Source of the DNA: Cacajao melanocephalus
Lineage: Eukaryota > Chordata > Mammalia > Primates > Pitheciidae
Length of the DNA stretch: 64,000 nt
Reading direction: 5' to 3'
Assembly: GCA_963573385.1 (NCBI GenBank)
Contig: CAUYLG010070598.1
Location: forward strand, 62,001 to 126,000
Shown: one piece after another, positions 1 through 10,259 of the stretch
Layout: every line of letters starts with the position of its first letter
Numbering within the stretch: position 1 is the first letter of the stretch
The notes under the pieces: generated by a model
The model's input: only the letters and a program-made list of their open reading frames with translations
Told to the model about the DNA's origin: nothing
Database searches by the model: none
Program-made: the position numbers and the translations under genes

Positions 1-470
1 TCACCTCTGCCCATACGCAGCTGTTTTCTGGCTACTCATGGGAGCTTCCTGGTATTCTCTAGAGGAAATATGTTTCATATCACAGATTGAAGCTTCAGAA
101 CAGAGAAGAAAATTGACTGTTAGGTGAGGAAGCACTAAAACAAACAAAAAAAGAATTGGAGCTTCGGGGAGGAGGAGAAGGACACCACAGGCAATATGGA
201 TGCCATTCTTTAATTTTTTAAGTGAATTCATGTCTGGCCCAATATCCATAGTCAAGAACTTATATTCTAATTTTAAAAGTAGATAAAAAGTATATTTTAT
301 TAACTCAGATAGTCCTTGAATATTTTGGATTTATGAAACAGATGTGGTGTTTTAAAGCCATGTCTCCTTAGCTAAGATGCTACGCATAGTCATTTTCTTC
401 TTTATTAGCCTATAAATGTATCAAGGTAAAAAATGGTAACAGTGCTTCATTCTCTATATGTCAAAATAAT
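1..470. other. No recognised feature, AT-rich
   Basis: No gene, RNA or clear repeat is recognised. The 84-codon minus-strand frame at the left edge has no recognisable domain and is probably chance. Confidence 0.5.
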
Positions 471-474
471 CAAT

Positions 475-600
475 TGATCTTGGGAAATTGTGCAATTATT
501 TCTAAGCTTTTATTTCTTCATTCTTAAAATAAGGACATTAATACCTGGCTAGCATGGACTTTATGGGCAGTCAACTAAATTACATGTGTAAGTTTCAGCA
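475..600 (+). mobile_element. MIR SINE fragment (degraded)
   Basis: The segment follows the MIR pattern of 'gacctTGGGcaagtt', then a pyrimidine-rich stretch, then 'cttaaaataaggac', matching the MIR core region 'catctgtaaaatggg'. Divergence is heavy, as expected for a mammal-wide SINE. Confidence 0.45.
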
Positions 601-627
601 CTACATGAACATGAAGTAGTATAATAT

Positions 628-2190
628 CAGTTGAAGGTAGACTCTGATTAAAGAAACATACTATCAACCTAAAAAACCACTAAAATGACAACAAAAATTT
701 ATAGCTAATCAGTCAATAAAGAAAGTTAAAAGGAACCATAAAAATATTAATGAAAAAGGAGGCAGAAAAAGAGAAAGGGAGAAACAAAGAACAAATGGAA
801 AAATACAGGCAACAAAGAGTAAGATGATAGATTTAAACCTAACTACAATGATAATCACATTAAATGTAAATACTCAAAATGCCATGCTTAAAAGGTAAAT
901 TGTCAGACTGGATTTTTAGAATGTTGAGACTCAACTATAATCTGCCATGTTTAAAAGATAAATTGTCCAACTGGATTTTTAAAATATAGAGACTCAAGTA
1001 TAATCTGCCTATATGAAACACATTTCAAATATAAATACACAAATAGCTTATATGGCATAGTAAAAAGATGAAAGATAATCTATACCATGTAAACACTAAT
1101 CAAAAGAAAGCTGGCTTATCAGTATTAATATCAGACAAAGTAGATTTTAGAGCAAATATTATCAGAAATAAATAAGGTCATTTCACAATGATAAAGAAAT
1201 TGGTTCACCACGAGTACATTATCATTATAAATATTAATGCAACTATCAAAACACATAAAAACCGATAGAACTATAAGATAAAGTAGACAAATTTTATAGT
1301 TATAGTTGGCATAATTCAATATAAGAATGTGGGGTTTAATATATCTTTTCCAGAATGAGTAGAATAAGTAGGCAAAATCAGGAAAGATATAAAATATTTG
1401 AAAAACACTATCAATTAACTTGATTTCATTGATGTTTATAGAAATTTCCACCCAACAACAGCAGAAGAACAGAATACACATTCTTCTTAAGTAAATATAT
1501 AACATAATTTAAGATCAATCATATTCTGAATTATGAAAAAAAGTCTAAACAACTGTATTTATTTAAGTCACCCAAAACATCTTCTGAACACAATAGAATT
1601 AGATATCAATAACAGAAAGCTCTCTTTGAAAAAAATCTTTAAATAGAAATAAAAAAAGTATATTTTGAAAAACAGGACAGAAAGAAAAAAAAAGGGGAGT
1701 TAAAAAGTATTTTAAACTAAAGAAAAATAAAATACATCATATAAAACTTTGTGGAATACTGCCAGGGCAGTACTTATGGGAAAATTTATAGCAGTAAATG
1801 ACTATGTTAGAAAAGAAGGGAAGTCTCCAATTAATGACTTCAGATTTCCCCCTTATAAATTATTTAAAAGGACTGTAAAGTATGCAAAAAAGGGAAATAT
1901 TAATGATTGGACCAGAAAACAATTAAAACGAAAACAACAACAACAACAAAAAAGACAAAATGATTTACAGGTTCCAAGTCATCCTAATCAGAATTCCAAC
2001 AGATTTTTTTTTTTCAATTGATGAGCTGATTCTAAAATTCATATGTAAATTCAAATGCCTTAAAATAGCCAAAAACTCTGAAAAGAACAAAGTAGAGGAC
2101 TAAAATTAACTAACGTAATTTCAAGATTTAATATAAAGATACAGTAATCAAGACAGTATGGTATTTCTGTAAAAAGAGACAAATGTATTA
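628..2190 (+). mobile_element. Old L1 (L1M) ORF2 remnant, sense strand
   Basis: About 1.5 kb aligns by eye with the L1 ORF2 interior. Recognisable blocks are the 'caccactaaaa' lead-in near 675, 'tagatttaaacctaac' near 829, 'aacactaatcaaaagaaagc' at 1092, 'atatcagacaaagtaga' near 1130 and 'cacccaacaacagcagaa' near 1450. Further blocks are 'ttatagcagtaaatg' near 1787 and 'acagtaatcaagacagt' near 2142. Frame is broken by many stops and indels. The 90-codon frame at 1749-2021 is a leftover of ORF2 and is not functional. An internal stretch is missing between about 1900 and 1970, where CAA repeats and unrelated bases occur. Inferred to be a mammalian-wide, long-dead LINE. Confidence 0.85.
881..1006 (+). 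repeat. 63-bp tandem duplication inside the L1
   Basis: Copy 1 is 881-943 and copy 2 is 944-1006. Both begin GCCATG, carry TAAATTGTC near the middle and end ACTATAATCT or AGTATAATCT. Copies differ at roughly ten positions. The L1 consensus has this stretch only once, so the second copy is a post-insertion or source-element duplication. Confidence 0.8.
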
Positions 2191-3230
2191 TCAATCTCAT
2201 TTTTCACGGATTCTGTATTTACAAATTTGCCTACTTGCTAAAATTTAGAAGGGATCATGAGGACATTTTTGAGGTGAAAGATATTTTTATTATGTTGACT
2301 GTAGTTACAGTTTCACAGAGGCGTATGTATGTCAAAACTTCAGTAAGAGTGGTTTCTATGTGAAGAGGCATCCAGAATCACTGCTTTTATGAAAATGTTT
2401 AACCGTTTAGCCATGGGAGGAAGTCTAACCAGTTGTTACTATTAACTTGAAGTTCCTGGAACCCTTAGGGGTCCATGGATGTCCTGTACAAGATTTGCAG
2501 GGAGAGAAACAAGCAGTGCATGGGCATACATACATTTTCCAGGGATGAAGCTCCATGGTTTTCATCAGATTCTTAAGGGGGGCAATAGGTCAAGAGAGCT
2601 TAAGAACTTTGACATAAATAAGTAATCTCTCTAATTATAGTGAAAATGTTCAGAATTCCTCAATAAAGGTAACATTAGTCAATGAGTATAATTCAGGCAC
2701 CATTTCTAACATCGCCATTTCTGACACTAAAGTGGTTGAATACGAACTTGGACTTGAATGATAAGGGTTTTTATATTAACCAGATTTATATAAGCCAGTG
2801 AAATAAAAACAATTGATTAATTAGAATATTCAAATAGCCAAACTGCTTCCTAGCACTCAGTTTTTCATGTGTAGGAGATAAGTGACAAGAAAGGAAAGTA
2901 TTATTCATTAGACAAAACAACTCCTTGGGAATGTTATGATGTCATGAGACTTCTGTGTCTTTGGTTCCTCTTGTGCAGAATTACAGGTGGTCAGAAAGAT
3001 GACTCTGAGGCATAATGTGGTCAAAGTCTTCAAAGATTAAACTGTCTAAAGCAGCAAGTTGGGCTGATGCATGTTAGAAAGACTGCAACAAGGACGGAAA
3101 TGAAAAAGAGGCTTCGAGTTAACTCTCAAAAGCTGAGAAGGTTTAGTCTTTCACTTCCTAGCAGCATAAGCTGATCGAGGTTTTACAATAAAAAGGTCTA
3201 TTTCCACAGTGTTCAGTAGCTCACAGGATT
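2190..3230. other. Mostly unrecognised; possible L1M 3' tail
   Basis: Around 2280-2340 the text 'gtttcacagaggcgtatg' then 'tatgtcaaaact' resembles an old L1 3' region, so part of this may continue the upstream L1. No gene or RNA is seen in the remainder. Confidence 0.4.
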
Positions 3231-3234
3231 CTTC

Positions 3235-3335
3235 ACTGTTTTTTCCAAATCTCATAATGGCCCTTTGAGGATAGATAGTTTTCAGATGAGGAGGGGATGC
3301 TTATTTAAGGATCCAAGGCTAAAGACTCATGGTGG
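3235..3335 (-). mobile_element. MIR-like fragment
   Basis: The series 'aatggccctttgaggatag' followed by 'cagatgaggaggggatg' fits the reverse MIR core ('aaccctatgaggtag...cagatgaggaaactgagg'). It is short and diverged. Confidence 0.4.
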
Positions 3336-3394
3336 TCTCAATGCCAAGGAAGGGAGAAATGGTTCCTAAAAACAGCAGCAGCAGCAGCACAATG

Positions 3395-3505
3395 ATGATT
3401 ATTTCAACACAAACACCGTTTCTGAGGCACTTACTCCGTGCCAGACACCATGCTGTGCCCTTCTCTGTCATTCCCGATAGGTAACTAGCGTGTCATCTCC
3501 TTCCA
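3395..3505 (-). mobile_element. MIR fragment
   Basis: 'aggcacttactccgtgccag' corresponds to the reverse MIR 3' end ('gcacttactatgtgccagg'). A trimmed CAG run (about five units) lies just upstream at 3374-3390. Confidence 0.5.
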
Positions 3506-3784
3506 AAAGGGGAATAGGGGTTATCCCACACTTTTTAAAAACGGGGAACATTGGATATGTGCTGAGCAACTGGGGTCTCATGTTTAATTACCAGTGTCCC
3601 CCTCAGCTGCACATGTATGGCAGAGTCTGCTGTAGTTTCTTTTTCTTCTGAGCATTTCAAAATATGTTAGGTGAGCCGAATCACAGCACAACTGTGAGAT
3701 CATTTTGTCCCTGGAATTCTCCCTTGTCAACCAGATTAGGCCTGCTTACCCTTGCCTGCTGTCTGGACATGGAGTTCTCACAAT

Positions 3785-3905
3785 AACAATGTAATAGCTA
3801 ATATTTATTGAGCACTTACTGTGTGTGTGACCAATAAGGTTGCCTATTTGGAAGTGAGGGGTTCTTTGCCTTGCCCAATTTAGTAGAGCCAAGATTCTGA
3901 TTCTA
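3785..3905 (-). mobile_element. MIR fragment
   Basis: 'tatttattgagcacttactg' followed by 'cttgcccaatttagtagagcc' fits a reverse-strand MIR with an internal deletion. Confidence 0.5.
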
Positions 3906-3908
3906 GGA

Positions 3909-4022
3909 CCTTTGCTTTCTTCTTCTCCTTCCCTTTCTCCTTCTCCTTCCTCTTCTTCTGCATCTTCTCTTCCTCCCTTCCTCCATCTTTCCCCTTTTTC
4001 TTCTCTTTCTTTTTAACTTCCT
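3909..4022. repeat. Pyrimidine-rich (CTT/CCTT) tract
   Basis: About 110 bases are almost entirely C and T, with CTTCTT, CCTTCC and TTCTCC units and only a few interrupting purines. Such tracts can form triplex DNA. No promoter context is visible. Confidence 0.85.
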
Positions 4023-4029
4023 GTTGTGG

Positions 4030-4290
4030 TAAATGTTAAACATTTACAAAAGTAGACAGAATTGTATAACAAATCCCTATGCACCCCTTGCCCAGTTGAA
4101 GCAAGTATGAATTCTTGGACATGCCCATTTCATCTAGAGCCTCATGCATCCCCCTCCACATTACCAATCTCAGGCATAGATTGTTTTGTCTCTCCTCACC
4201 ACCTGCCCCAAGCACTTAATTTCCTCATGGAATGTAGAACTAGGGTAGTACTAGATTCCATTATATCACAAGGCAGGGAGTTGTGATGAC
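4030..4290. other. Probable old interspersed repeat, family unassigned
   Basis: 'catttacaaaagtagacag' and 'ccccttgcccagttgaagca' resemble a common old mammalian repeat whose family I cannot name with certainty. The 74-codon frame here is incidental. Confidence 0.35.
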
Positions 4291-5600
4291 AGTGGGCTGA
4301 GTGTCACCTGATGAGCATGACAATAGAGAGGACATTGAATGAAAATATGTCTTCAGGGTCATGACCTTAAGAAATTCTATTCCGTGATGTTCAAGATGCC
4401 TCTTGTAGCATCTTTAAGGGCTGTAGCAGTAGGATAGAAGGGGCATTTGATGTATTTGGCTCTGGGCTCCAGTCCTGGCTTAATCAGAGATTTCAAAAAT
4501 TTATTTTTGTGTTTTGGAAAAAAATACTTTTATGGTTAAAAATAATTAAAATTCATTGGCCTAACTTATCCCCTAACCCAATGTGCACATCTATGTTCCC
4601 ATGGAACTGTCATCATTCAAAAGACCTTCAGTGAAAAAAAAGCAGTAACTCTATGCTAGGCTCTGGATACAAAGAAGAAGGCAAAATTAGCAGGTTGATT
4701 TTTGGAGATTTTTTTTTCCTGTCAATTACCTGAAGTTGCACAGGTAGTTCAGAGACAGAAGATTATAAAAATGTTTGGTGCAGATCAATGATTCCATCCT
4801 CTACCCTTGATCTGCAACATGCAAACAGCTAGGAGACAGGGGGAAGGAAAGCAGGAATATTTCAAAGTATCCAGATGCTCCTAGATTCCTGTCTTAGCTG
4901 TACACTGATAAGTAGTTGTATAAATAAATTGGCATCTCAACACATTGTGAAATACCTAGAGGGAGCAATTAATCAATATTTTCCATATTTGGTACCAGAT
5001 ATGAGTTCTTGGAGGCTTTGGGGTTGCCTCAATGTTGCTCCAACTTTTTGTGTTCTCTCCAATACAGAGCCTATAGTATAGCTGCTCTGCTTGATAATGA
5101 CAGGATTTCTTTTTGCTGCTTGAAATTTATAGCAGGCGAGATTGGAGGACATGGAAGACTTTATCAATTTAATTTCTCATGGAACAGTAGCCTTGCATGG
5201 GTGAGCAACAACCAGTCTTGAAAAGGATGAGCTTCAGATCATCAAAGGAAAAGTAAGATCCCCCAGCCATACATCTTGAGCTGTAAAATAAATGAGCTGA
5301 AAAGAAATAGAGAGCCTCTACTGGGAACCAGAAATATGGATTCATTAGTGTATTTAAAAAAAAAGAAAAAGAAAAATCGAACAATCCAATTTTCCCATTC
5401 AGCGCATGGTGGTTAGCTTGCCAAGGAGTAGGCAACGGAGAATTCAGGATTTGGGAAAATGCACCATGAACTTGCCAACATCATCTCAAATTCTTTCCTG
5501 TCTCCCCTCTCATTGCTTCATTTACAGAAATTCAGAAAATGTCCCGTATCTACTTTGCTGGGCTTTTCTTCCACTTCCTTGCACTGAAGACTACATTTTG
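4290..5600. other. No recognised gene; possible MIR scrap near 4425-4490
   Basis: Only 'tggctctgggctccagtcct' near 4459 recalls a MIR. The several 60-90 codon frames at 4875-5435 overlap on both strands and show no domain, so they are treated as chance. Confidence 0.4.
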
Positions 5601-5604
5601 GTCA

Positions 5605-5990
5605 CATTAACTCCTTGAAGTGCTCCTCAAATTGTGCTGCTGTCTTGCTTGTCTCTGGGTCTTTGTTCCTGCTTTTCCCTCCTCCTGGAGCACCTGTCCT
5701 TACTTCTTACCTGGCTAATTCCTCCTCATCCTTTAGGTGTTTTGCTCAGACATGATCCCCAATGGGAAGATTTTCTCGCTAGGCTGGATTGGCTGTCCTT
5801 CGTGGCTGTCATCACAGTGCTTCAACACAGTTAGACAAAGATCTGTTAAGGAGTCCACCTCCTTCTCAAGACTACAGGATCCTTGAGGACAGTCAGAGCC
5901 AAGTTTGATGTTCTATATGTCTGGTCAAATCTTGCACCTGAAGCAGGAGGTGTTCAGTTCACAATATTTGAATGAAAGATGAATGATGAG
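5605..5990 (+). mobile_element. L2 LINE 3' end
   Basis: It reads as the L2 3' end: 'cattcctcctcatcctttagg'-like text near 5720, 'acatgatccccaatgg', then 'ggatccttgaggacag', and finally an ATTTGAATGAAAGATGAATG tail resembling the L2 TGAATGAATG terminus. Overall divergence is high. Confidence 0.6.
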
Positions 5991-6214
5991 ATGAATGAGT
6001 GCATTTTAGTTTCAAAAAAGGCTTTCCTGAAACAAAACCTGATGACTATGATTTAGCCATCTTCCTTGAACACCTGCCTATTGTCTTTTATACAATTCGT
6101 CAGACAACTCAATCAGCTAAATGTCTTCCAGACAGCAGGTATTCAGTGTCATCTGGTAAAGAGATAACCTGGTCAGATCTCACTTTTCTTCCCTGGATTT
6201 GTTGGACAACCAGT

Positions 6215-6410
6215 CTCCCTGCCTTCAGCTGTCACCCATAATGATCTTTCCAATACAATCATCTGGCCATGTCATGCACCAGCCTAGCATCCTCCCATGG
6301 CCCCTCACTTCCAGCTGATCTATGTCTCAATGCTTTAGCAAGGCATCCAAGTCTTTTTGTGGTTGGAAATCAAGTGGTCTTCCAAACCCCATTTAGTGTC
6401 ATAGCCTTTC
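6215..6410 (+). mobile_element. L2 LINE, left part of an interrupted copy
   Basis: 'tgatctttccaatacaatca', 'tctggccatgtcatgc' and 'ttagcaaggcatccaagtc' follow the L2 consensus order. The copy resumes after the LTR at about 6880. Confidence 0.6.
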
Positions 6411-6710
6411 TGTATTAATCAGGGTTCACTAGAGAAACAGAATCAGAGATTTATTATGAGAAATTGATTCACATGATTGTGGAGGTTGAGAAGTCCCATG
6501 ATCTGCCACCTGCAAGCTGGAGACCCAGGCAAGCCAGTGCTATAATTCAGTCTAAGTCCAAAGGCCTAAGAGGCAGGAAGCCCATGATATAATCTCAGTC
6601 CAAAGACCAGGGAAGATGAGGATGTTCCAGCTCAAGGAGGAAAGCAGGGAGCAAAAAGGGCAAATTGCTCCTTCCTCCAGCTTTTGTGCTAATGAAGCCT
6701 CCAGAAGGAG
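6411..6710 (-). mobile_element. MLT-type (ERVL/MaLR-like) LTR, 3' part, inserted in L2
   Basis: It begins TGTATTAATCAGGGTTCACT and continues 'agagaaacagaatcag', the reverse complement of the terminal 'ctctggagaaccctgactaataca' of a very common old LTR family. The LTR 5' part is missing or too diverged, so the right boundary is a guess. I do not assert a subfamily. Confidence 0.7.
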
Positions 6711-6875
6711 TAAGATGGAAAGGAGGAGAAGGGAGAGTGGAGAAAAATAGATATTTACACAAATTTGGCTCTTTTTAAAATGATCTTAGACTTGGAATTG
6801 CAAGGTGTTCATATTAGTTACATATTATGAAGAATATATGTGTTAGCTTAGTGAGATGGAGATACAGATACTGTT
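6711..6875. other. Unassigned, may be diverged LTR
   Basis: A purine-rich stretch 'ggaaaggaggagaaggga' is followed by AT-rich sequence. It lies between the recognisable LTR and the resumption of L2. Confidence 0.35.
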
Positions 6876-6879
6876 TTTA

Positions 6880-7120
6880 ACTAGCTACCAAGGCCCAGCT
6901 CAAATGTCACCTCCTCCACGGCCATCTCTGATCATTCCAGCCTTTGTTTTGCTTTTTCTAGTCTGAATAAAATTGGCATCTCTAGATGGAGCCCTTAATT
7001 GATGACTATCTTGAATTAGTGCCTTTTTTCATGTCTCTGCAGTAGGCTCTTTGCCCACTCTGGACAGATGTCCTGTCTTATGATAAATATAGTCTTACAG
7101 CAGATAGCACCAGGCTGGGC
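6880..7120 (+). mobile_element. L2 LINE, right part of the interrupted copy
   Basis: 'cccagctcaaatgtcacctc' at about 6895 is a hallmark of the L2 3' end, followed by 'ctgatcattccagcc'. Together with 6215-6410 it shows that the LTR landed inside an existing L2. Confidence 0.7.
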
Positions 7121-7164
7121 AGCTCATGTAGTGATTGACTGATGCCAAAGCACATAGACACTCC

Positions 7165-7325
7165 TGACCACAGTATTATATATGTGGTCTCATTTGATTC
7201 TTTCAACAACCTTCTGAAGGTAGATATTATTTTTTGGGTGAGAAAATTGAGAGCCAGAGAGGTTAAATCACCTGCCCAGGGTCACATAGTTCATATCAGA
7301 TAAAACTAGAAGGCTACCAGGATTT
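7165..7325 (-). mobile_element. MIR SINE
   Basis: 'tctcatttgattctttcaac', 'gagaaaattgagagccagag', and 'aggttaaatcacctgcccag' match the reverse MIR core and tRNA-derived half. Confidence 0.8.
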
Positions 7326-7790
7326 GGCCTGTGCTATTTCTCCTGTACCCCTGACTTGAAGAATGTGCTCCTGGCAGAGGAATACTCCAGGCTCAGTGGC
7401 CATTAATGGTGGACATGGAATCCTGCTTCTGAAACTGCTTCCATTCTCAGGCCCATAATGTGATACTGCTTCAGACTGACTTCCAAGTATGAGCAGCAGG
7501 TGCTGCTTCACCTCAGAGGCCGTTAGAGGGTCATGAAGGGCAACTCTGGATCCCATAATTGCACCAAAGTATACTGGCTGAGAATAGGTCAAGGATGTTT
7601 TTGCTCTTCTGTGCTGTCTTTTGGGACACAGAACAGCGGGGGGAAGAAACAGGGAAAGAAGGAAGGCAAGGAGTGTGACGTTCTCACCAGTGGTAGATCT
7701 GATGTCCCTTCAGTTCATCATGTGTGGCAGATTAGCATTCTAGAGCAAAAAATTGCATGTCCTCCTTATTTAAGGAAAAACTCTTTATTT
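7326..7790. other. No recognised feature
   Basis: Two overlapping frames (92 codons minus, 114 codons plus) occur, but neither has a domain; the plus frame runs into the neighbouring Alu. Confidence 0.5.
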
Positions 7791-7800
7791 CCAGATATTT

Positions 7801-7820
7801 ACATACATACATACATACAT
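7801..7820. repeat. (ACAT)n microsatellite at an Alu tail
   Basis: Five ACAT units occupy the place where the antisense Alu would have its poly-T tail. They start in the last four bases of the left target-site duplication. Confidence 0.85.
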
Positions 7821-8110
7821 TTATGTATGAATGAGAGAGTCTTGCTCTCTCACCCAGGCTGGAGTGCAATGACCTGATCTTGGCTCACTGCAACCTCCAC
7901 CTCCTGGGTTCAAGCGATTCTCCCGCCTCAGCCTCCTGAGTATCTGGGACCACAGGCACCCACCATCATGCCTGGCTAATTTTTGTATTTTTGTAGAGAT
8001 GGAGTTTCACCATGTTGGCCAGGCTGGTCTTGAACTCCTGACTTCAGGTGATCTGCCCACCTCAGCCTCCCAAAGTGTTGGGACTACAGGCATGAGCCAC
8101 CTCGCCCAGC
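7821..8110 (-). mobile_element. AluS-like element
   Basis: It is a nearly full-length antisense Alu: 'cacccaggctggagtgcaat', 'ggctcactgcaacctccacc', 'ttttgtatttttgtagagat' and 'cctcagcctcccaaagtgtt' are all present. It is flanked by the 14-bp duplication CCAGATATTTACAT at 7791-7804 and 8111-8124, which fixes its ends. Confidence 0.95.
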
Positions 8111-8164
8111 CCAGATATTTACATTTAAAAGTTCTTTCTTGATAAGAAAGAACATCATGGTTTT

Positions 8165-8462
8165 TGAGATGGTTAATATTTGTGTCAACTTGACTGAGCT
8201 AAGAGATGCCCAGATGGATGGTAAAACATTATTTCTGGGTATGTCTGTGAGGGTGTTTCTGGAAGTGGTGGGCATTTGAATTGGTGGACCGAATAAAGAA
8301 GATCCACCCTTACCAATGTGGGCAGACATATTCCAATTCACTGAGGGCCCAGATAGAACAAAAAGAAAAAGAAAGGGCAAATTCTCTCTTTCTCTCTTCT
8401 TGAGCTGGAATATCCATCAGCTCCTGCCCTCAGACGTCAGTGCCCCTTGTTCTTGGACCTTT
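8165..8462 (+). mobile_element. MLT-type LTR, 5' part
   Basis: 'gatggttaatatttgtgtca' then 'acttgactgagctaagagat' and 'tgtctgtgagggtgtttctg' follow the start of the common old LTR family that begins TGTGATGGTTAATTT. It breaks at about 8462 and resumes near 8899. Confidence 0.85.
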
Positions 8463-8695
8463 ATTTATTTTTGTTGTTGTTTTCTTCTAAGTTTTTATTT
8501 TGAAGTAAGTCTAGACTTACAAATGTGCAAAAATAGTGCAGAGAATTCCCTTACCCTATTCACCCAGCATCTTCTAATGATAATCTTATGTAATCATAGC
8601 TTAATTATAGAAACCAGGAAATTAACCTTGATTCAATAGTATTAACTAATTCTTATTTAAACCTTGGCAGTTTTCTAACTAACATATTTTTCTTT
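8463..8695 (-). mobile_element. L1 3'-end fragment nested in the LTR
   Basis: A T-rich left end is followed by 'tctagacttacaaatgtgca', 'aaatagtgcagagaattccc' and 'ccaggaaattaac', a widely repeated L1-associated 3' sequence in antisense. The family name is uncertain. Confidence 0.55.
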
Positions 8696-8898
8696 TCTTT
8701 TTCAAGTTTTATTTTAGGTTCAGGGGTATAAGTGCAGGTTTGTTACATAGGTGAACTTGTGTTATGGGGGTTGTTTATACAGATTATCTCATCACCCAGG
8801 TACTAATCCTAGGACCATTAGTGATGTATCCTGATCTTCTCCCTCCTCCCACCCACTGCCTTCCAAAAGGCCCCAGTGTGTGTTGTTCCCCTCTATGT
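8696..8898 (-). mobile_element. L1 (primate-type) 3' tail nested in the LTR
   Basis: 'gttcaggggtataagtgcag' then 'gtttgttacataggtgaact', 'cccaggtactaatcc' and 'gtgtgttgttcccctctatg' match the antisense L1P/L1PA 3' region closely, so this insertion is younger than the LTR around it. Confidence 0.85.
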
Positions 8899-8985
8899 GG
8901 GTCTTTAGATTTAGGTTTGGGGTTATATCATCAGTTCTCCTGGTTCTGAGGCCTTCAGACTCCCTGGAGAACACTGACTAACATA
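8899..8985 (+). mobile_element. MLT-type LTR, 3' part
   Basis: 'ctcctggttctgaggccttc' and 'ctggagaacactgactaaca' are the U5 end of the LTR started at 8165. The region deleted relative to full copies lies at the L1 insertion point. Confidence 0.8.
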
Positions 8986-8989
8986 GTAT

Positions 8990-9335
8990 TTATTTTTATA
9001 TTATTTATTTTTTCAACATAGAATTGTAAAGAAAATAAAAGCTGCTTATATAGAAAGAGGCTAGAGAAAACAAATGTTACTATGTAATTAGTGGTTATCT
9101 CTGTTAGAGAGGCTTTTATTTTTAAAATACCTGGGATCATGCTTTATTTGTATACAATTATAAAACTTGTTTTATTCATTTAATACTTCATATACTTACT
9201 TACTTCTTATGTCCTTAAATATTCTTTGTGAGCATAATTTTTATTGACAGCATCATAAATACTTTGTGGACATGCCATAATTTACTATCATTTCTTTTAT
9301 ATTAGACACTTAAATTGCTTACAGTGTTGCTTCGC
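8990..9335 (-). mobile_element. Old L1M 3' fragment
   Basis: The order 'acctgggatcatgctttatt', 'gtatacaattataaaacttg' and 'acacttaaattgcttacagt' resembles the antisense 3' end of old L1M/HAL1 elements ('gagatcatactgtacatact', 'ggttgtttccagt'). Confidence 0.5.
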
Positions 9336-9339
9336 TGAG

Positions 9340-9968
9340 TGCCTAGTAGCTGTGATGGTTTTGCTCTCATGGTGGTTACTGAGAGGTTACCCAATGTCAG
9401 TCAACCTAAGGCCATCGTGAATAGTCATTGTCCAATGGCATTCTGAGTTTCTATGTATTTGTCATGCAATGATACCCCATGAGCTCTTGCAAAACTCCCC
9501 TGGGAGATCATTATAGCTTAACAATAGTCCATAAGGATTTCAAACATAGTCTTTGGCACATTTATGCTTTCAAGGAATCAATTGTCCTTCTCCAACTAAG
9601 TTTTCTAAATTAATGCAGTTCTCCAGGCCTATGGGGAAATGAGATCTCTTATTTAATGATGTGCCATCGCTCACATATTGCTGATTTCCACTTCACCCAA
9701 CAGAGGTTTAATAATACTATTCTCTTGCTTTTGTGTGTTTTCTTCTGGATTGTTCTCGTGGAATAATGATATTCACACCTCTAAGACAGTTAATATCCAA
9801 GCCCGAAATGGAGGCTGTATTATCAAAAACATTGTGATTATGTAAAGGTATCAAACTTTCCTTTCTGGCAAAGTTTGTTGCCATCCTTTTGAATTTATTC
9901 AGTGCCTTATTCTTACCACTATCGCAATAGAGTAGGCTGGTAAAGTTATGGCTGTATTTTTATAAAAT
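9340..9968. other. No recognised feature
   Basis: AT-rich single-copy-looking sequence with no gene, RNA or repeat that I can name. Confidence 0.5.
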
Positions 9969-9976
9969 GAAATTCA

Positions 9977-10253
<277 letters not shown>

Positions 10254-10259
10254 GAAATT

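Noticed and set aside
1749..2021. 90-codon plus frame with NDYVRKEGK motif
   Set aside because: It is a remnant of L1 ORF2 with a CAA-encoded glutamine run; not a host gene.
3374..3390. CAG repeat
   Set aside because: Only about five units, no coding context.
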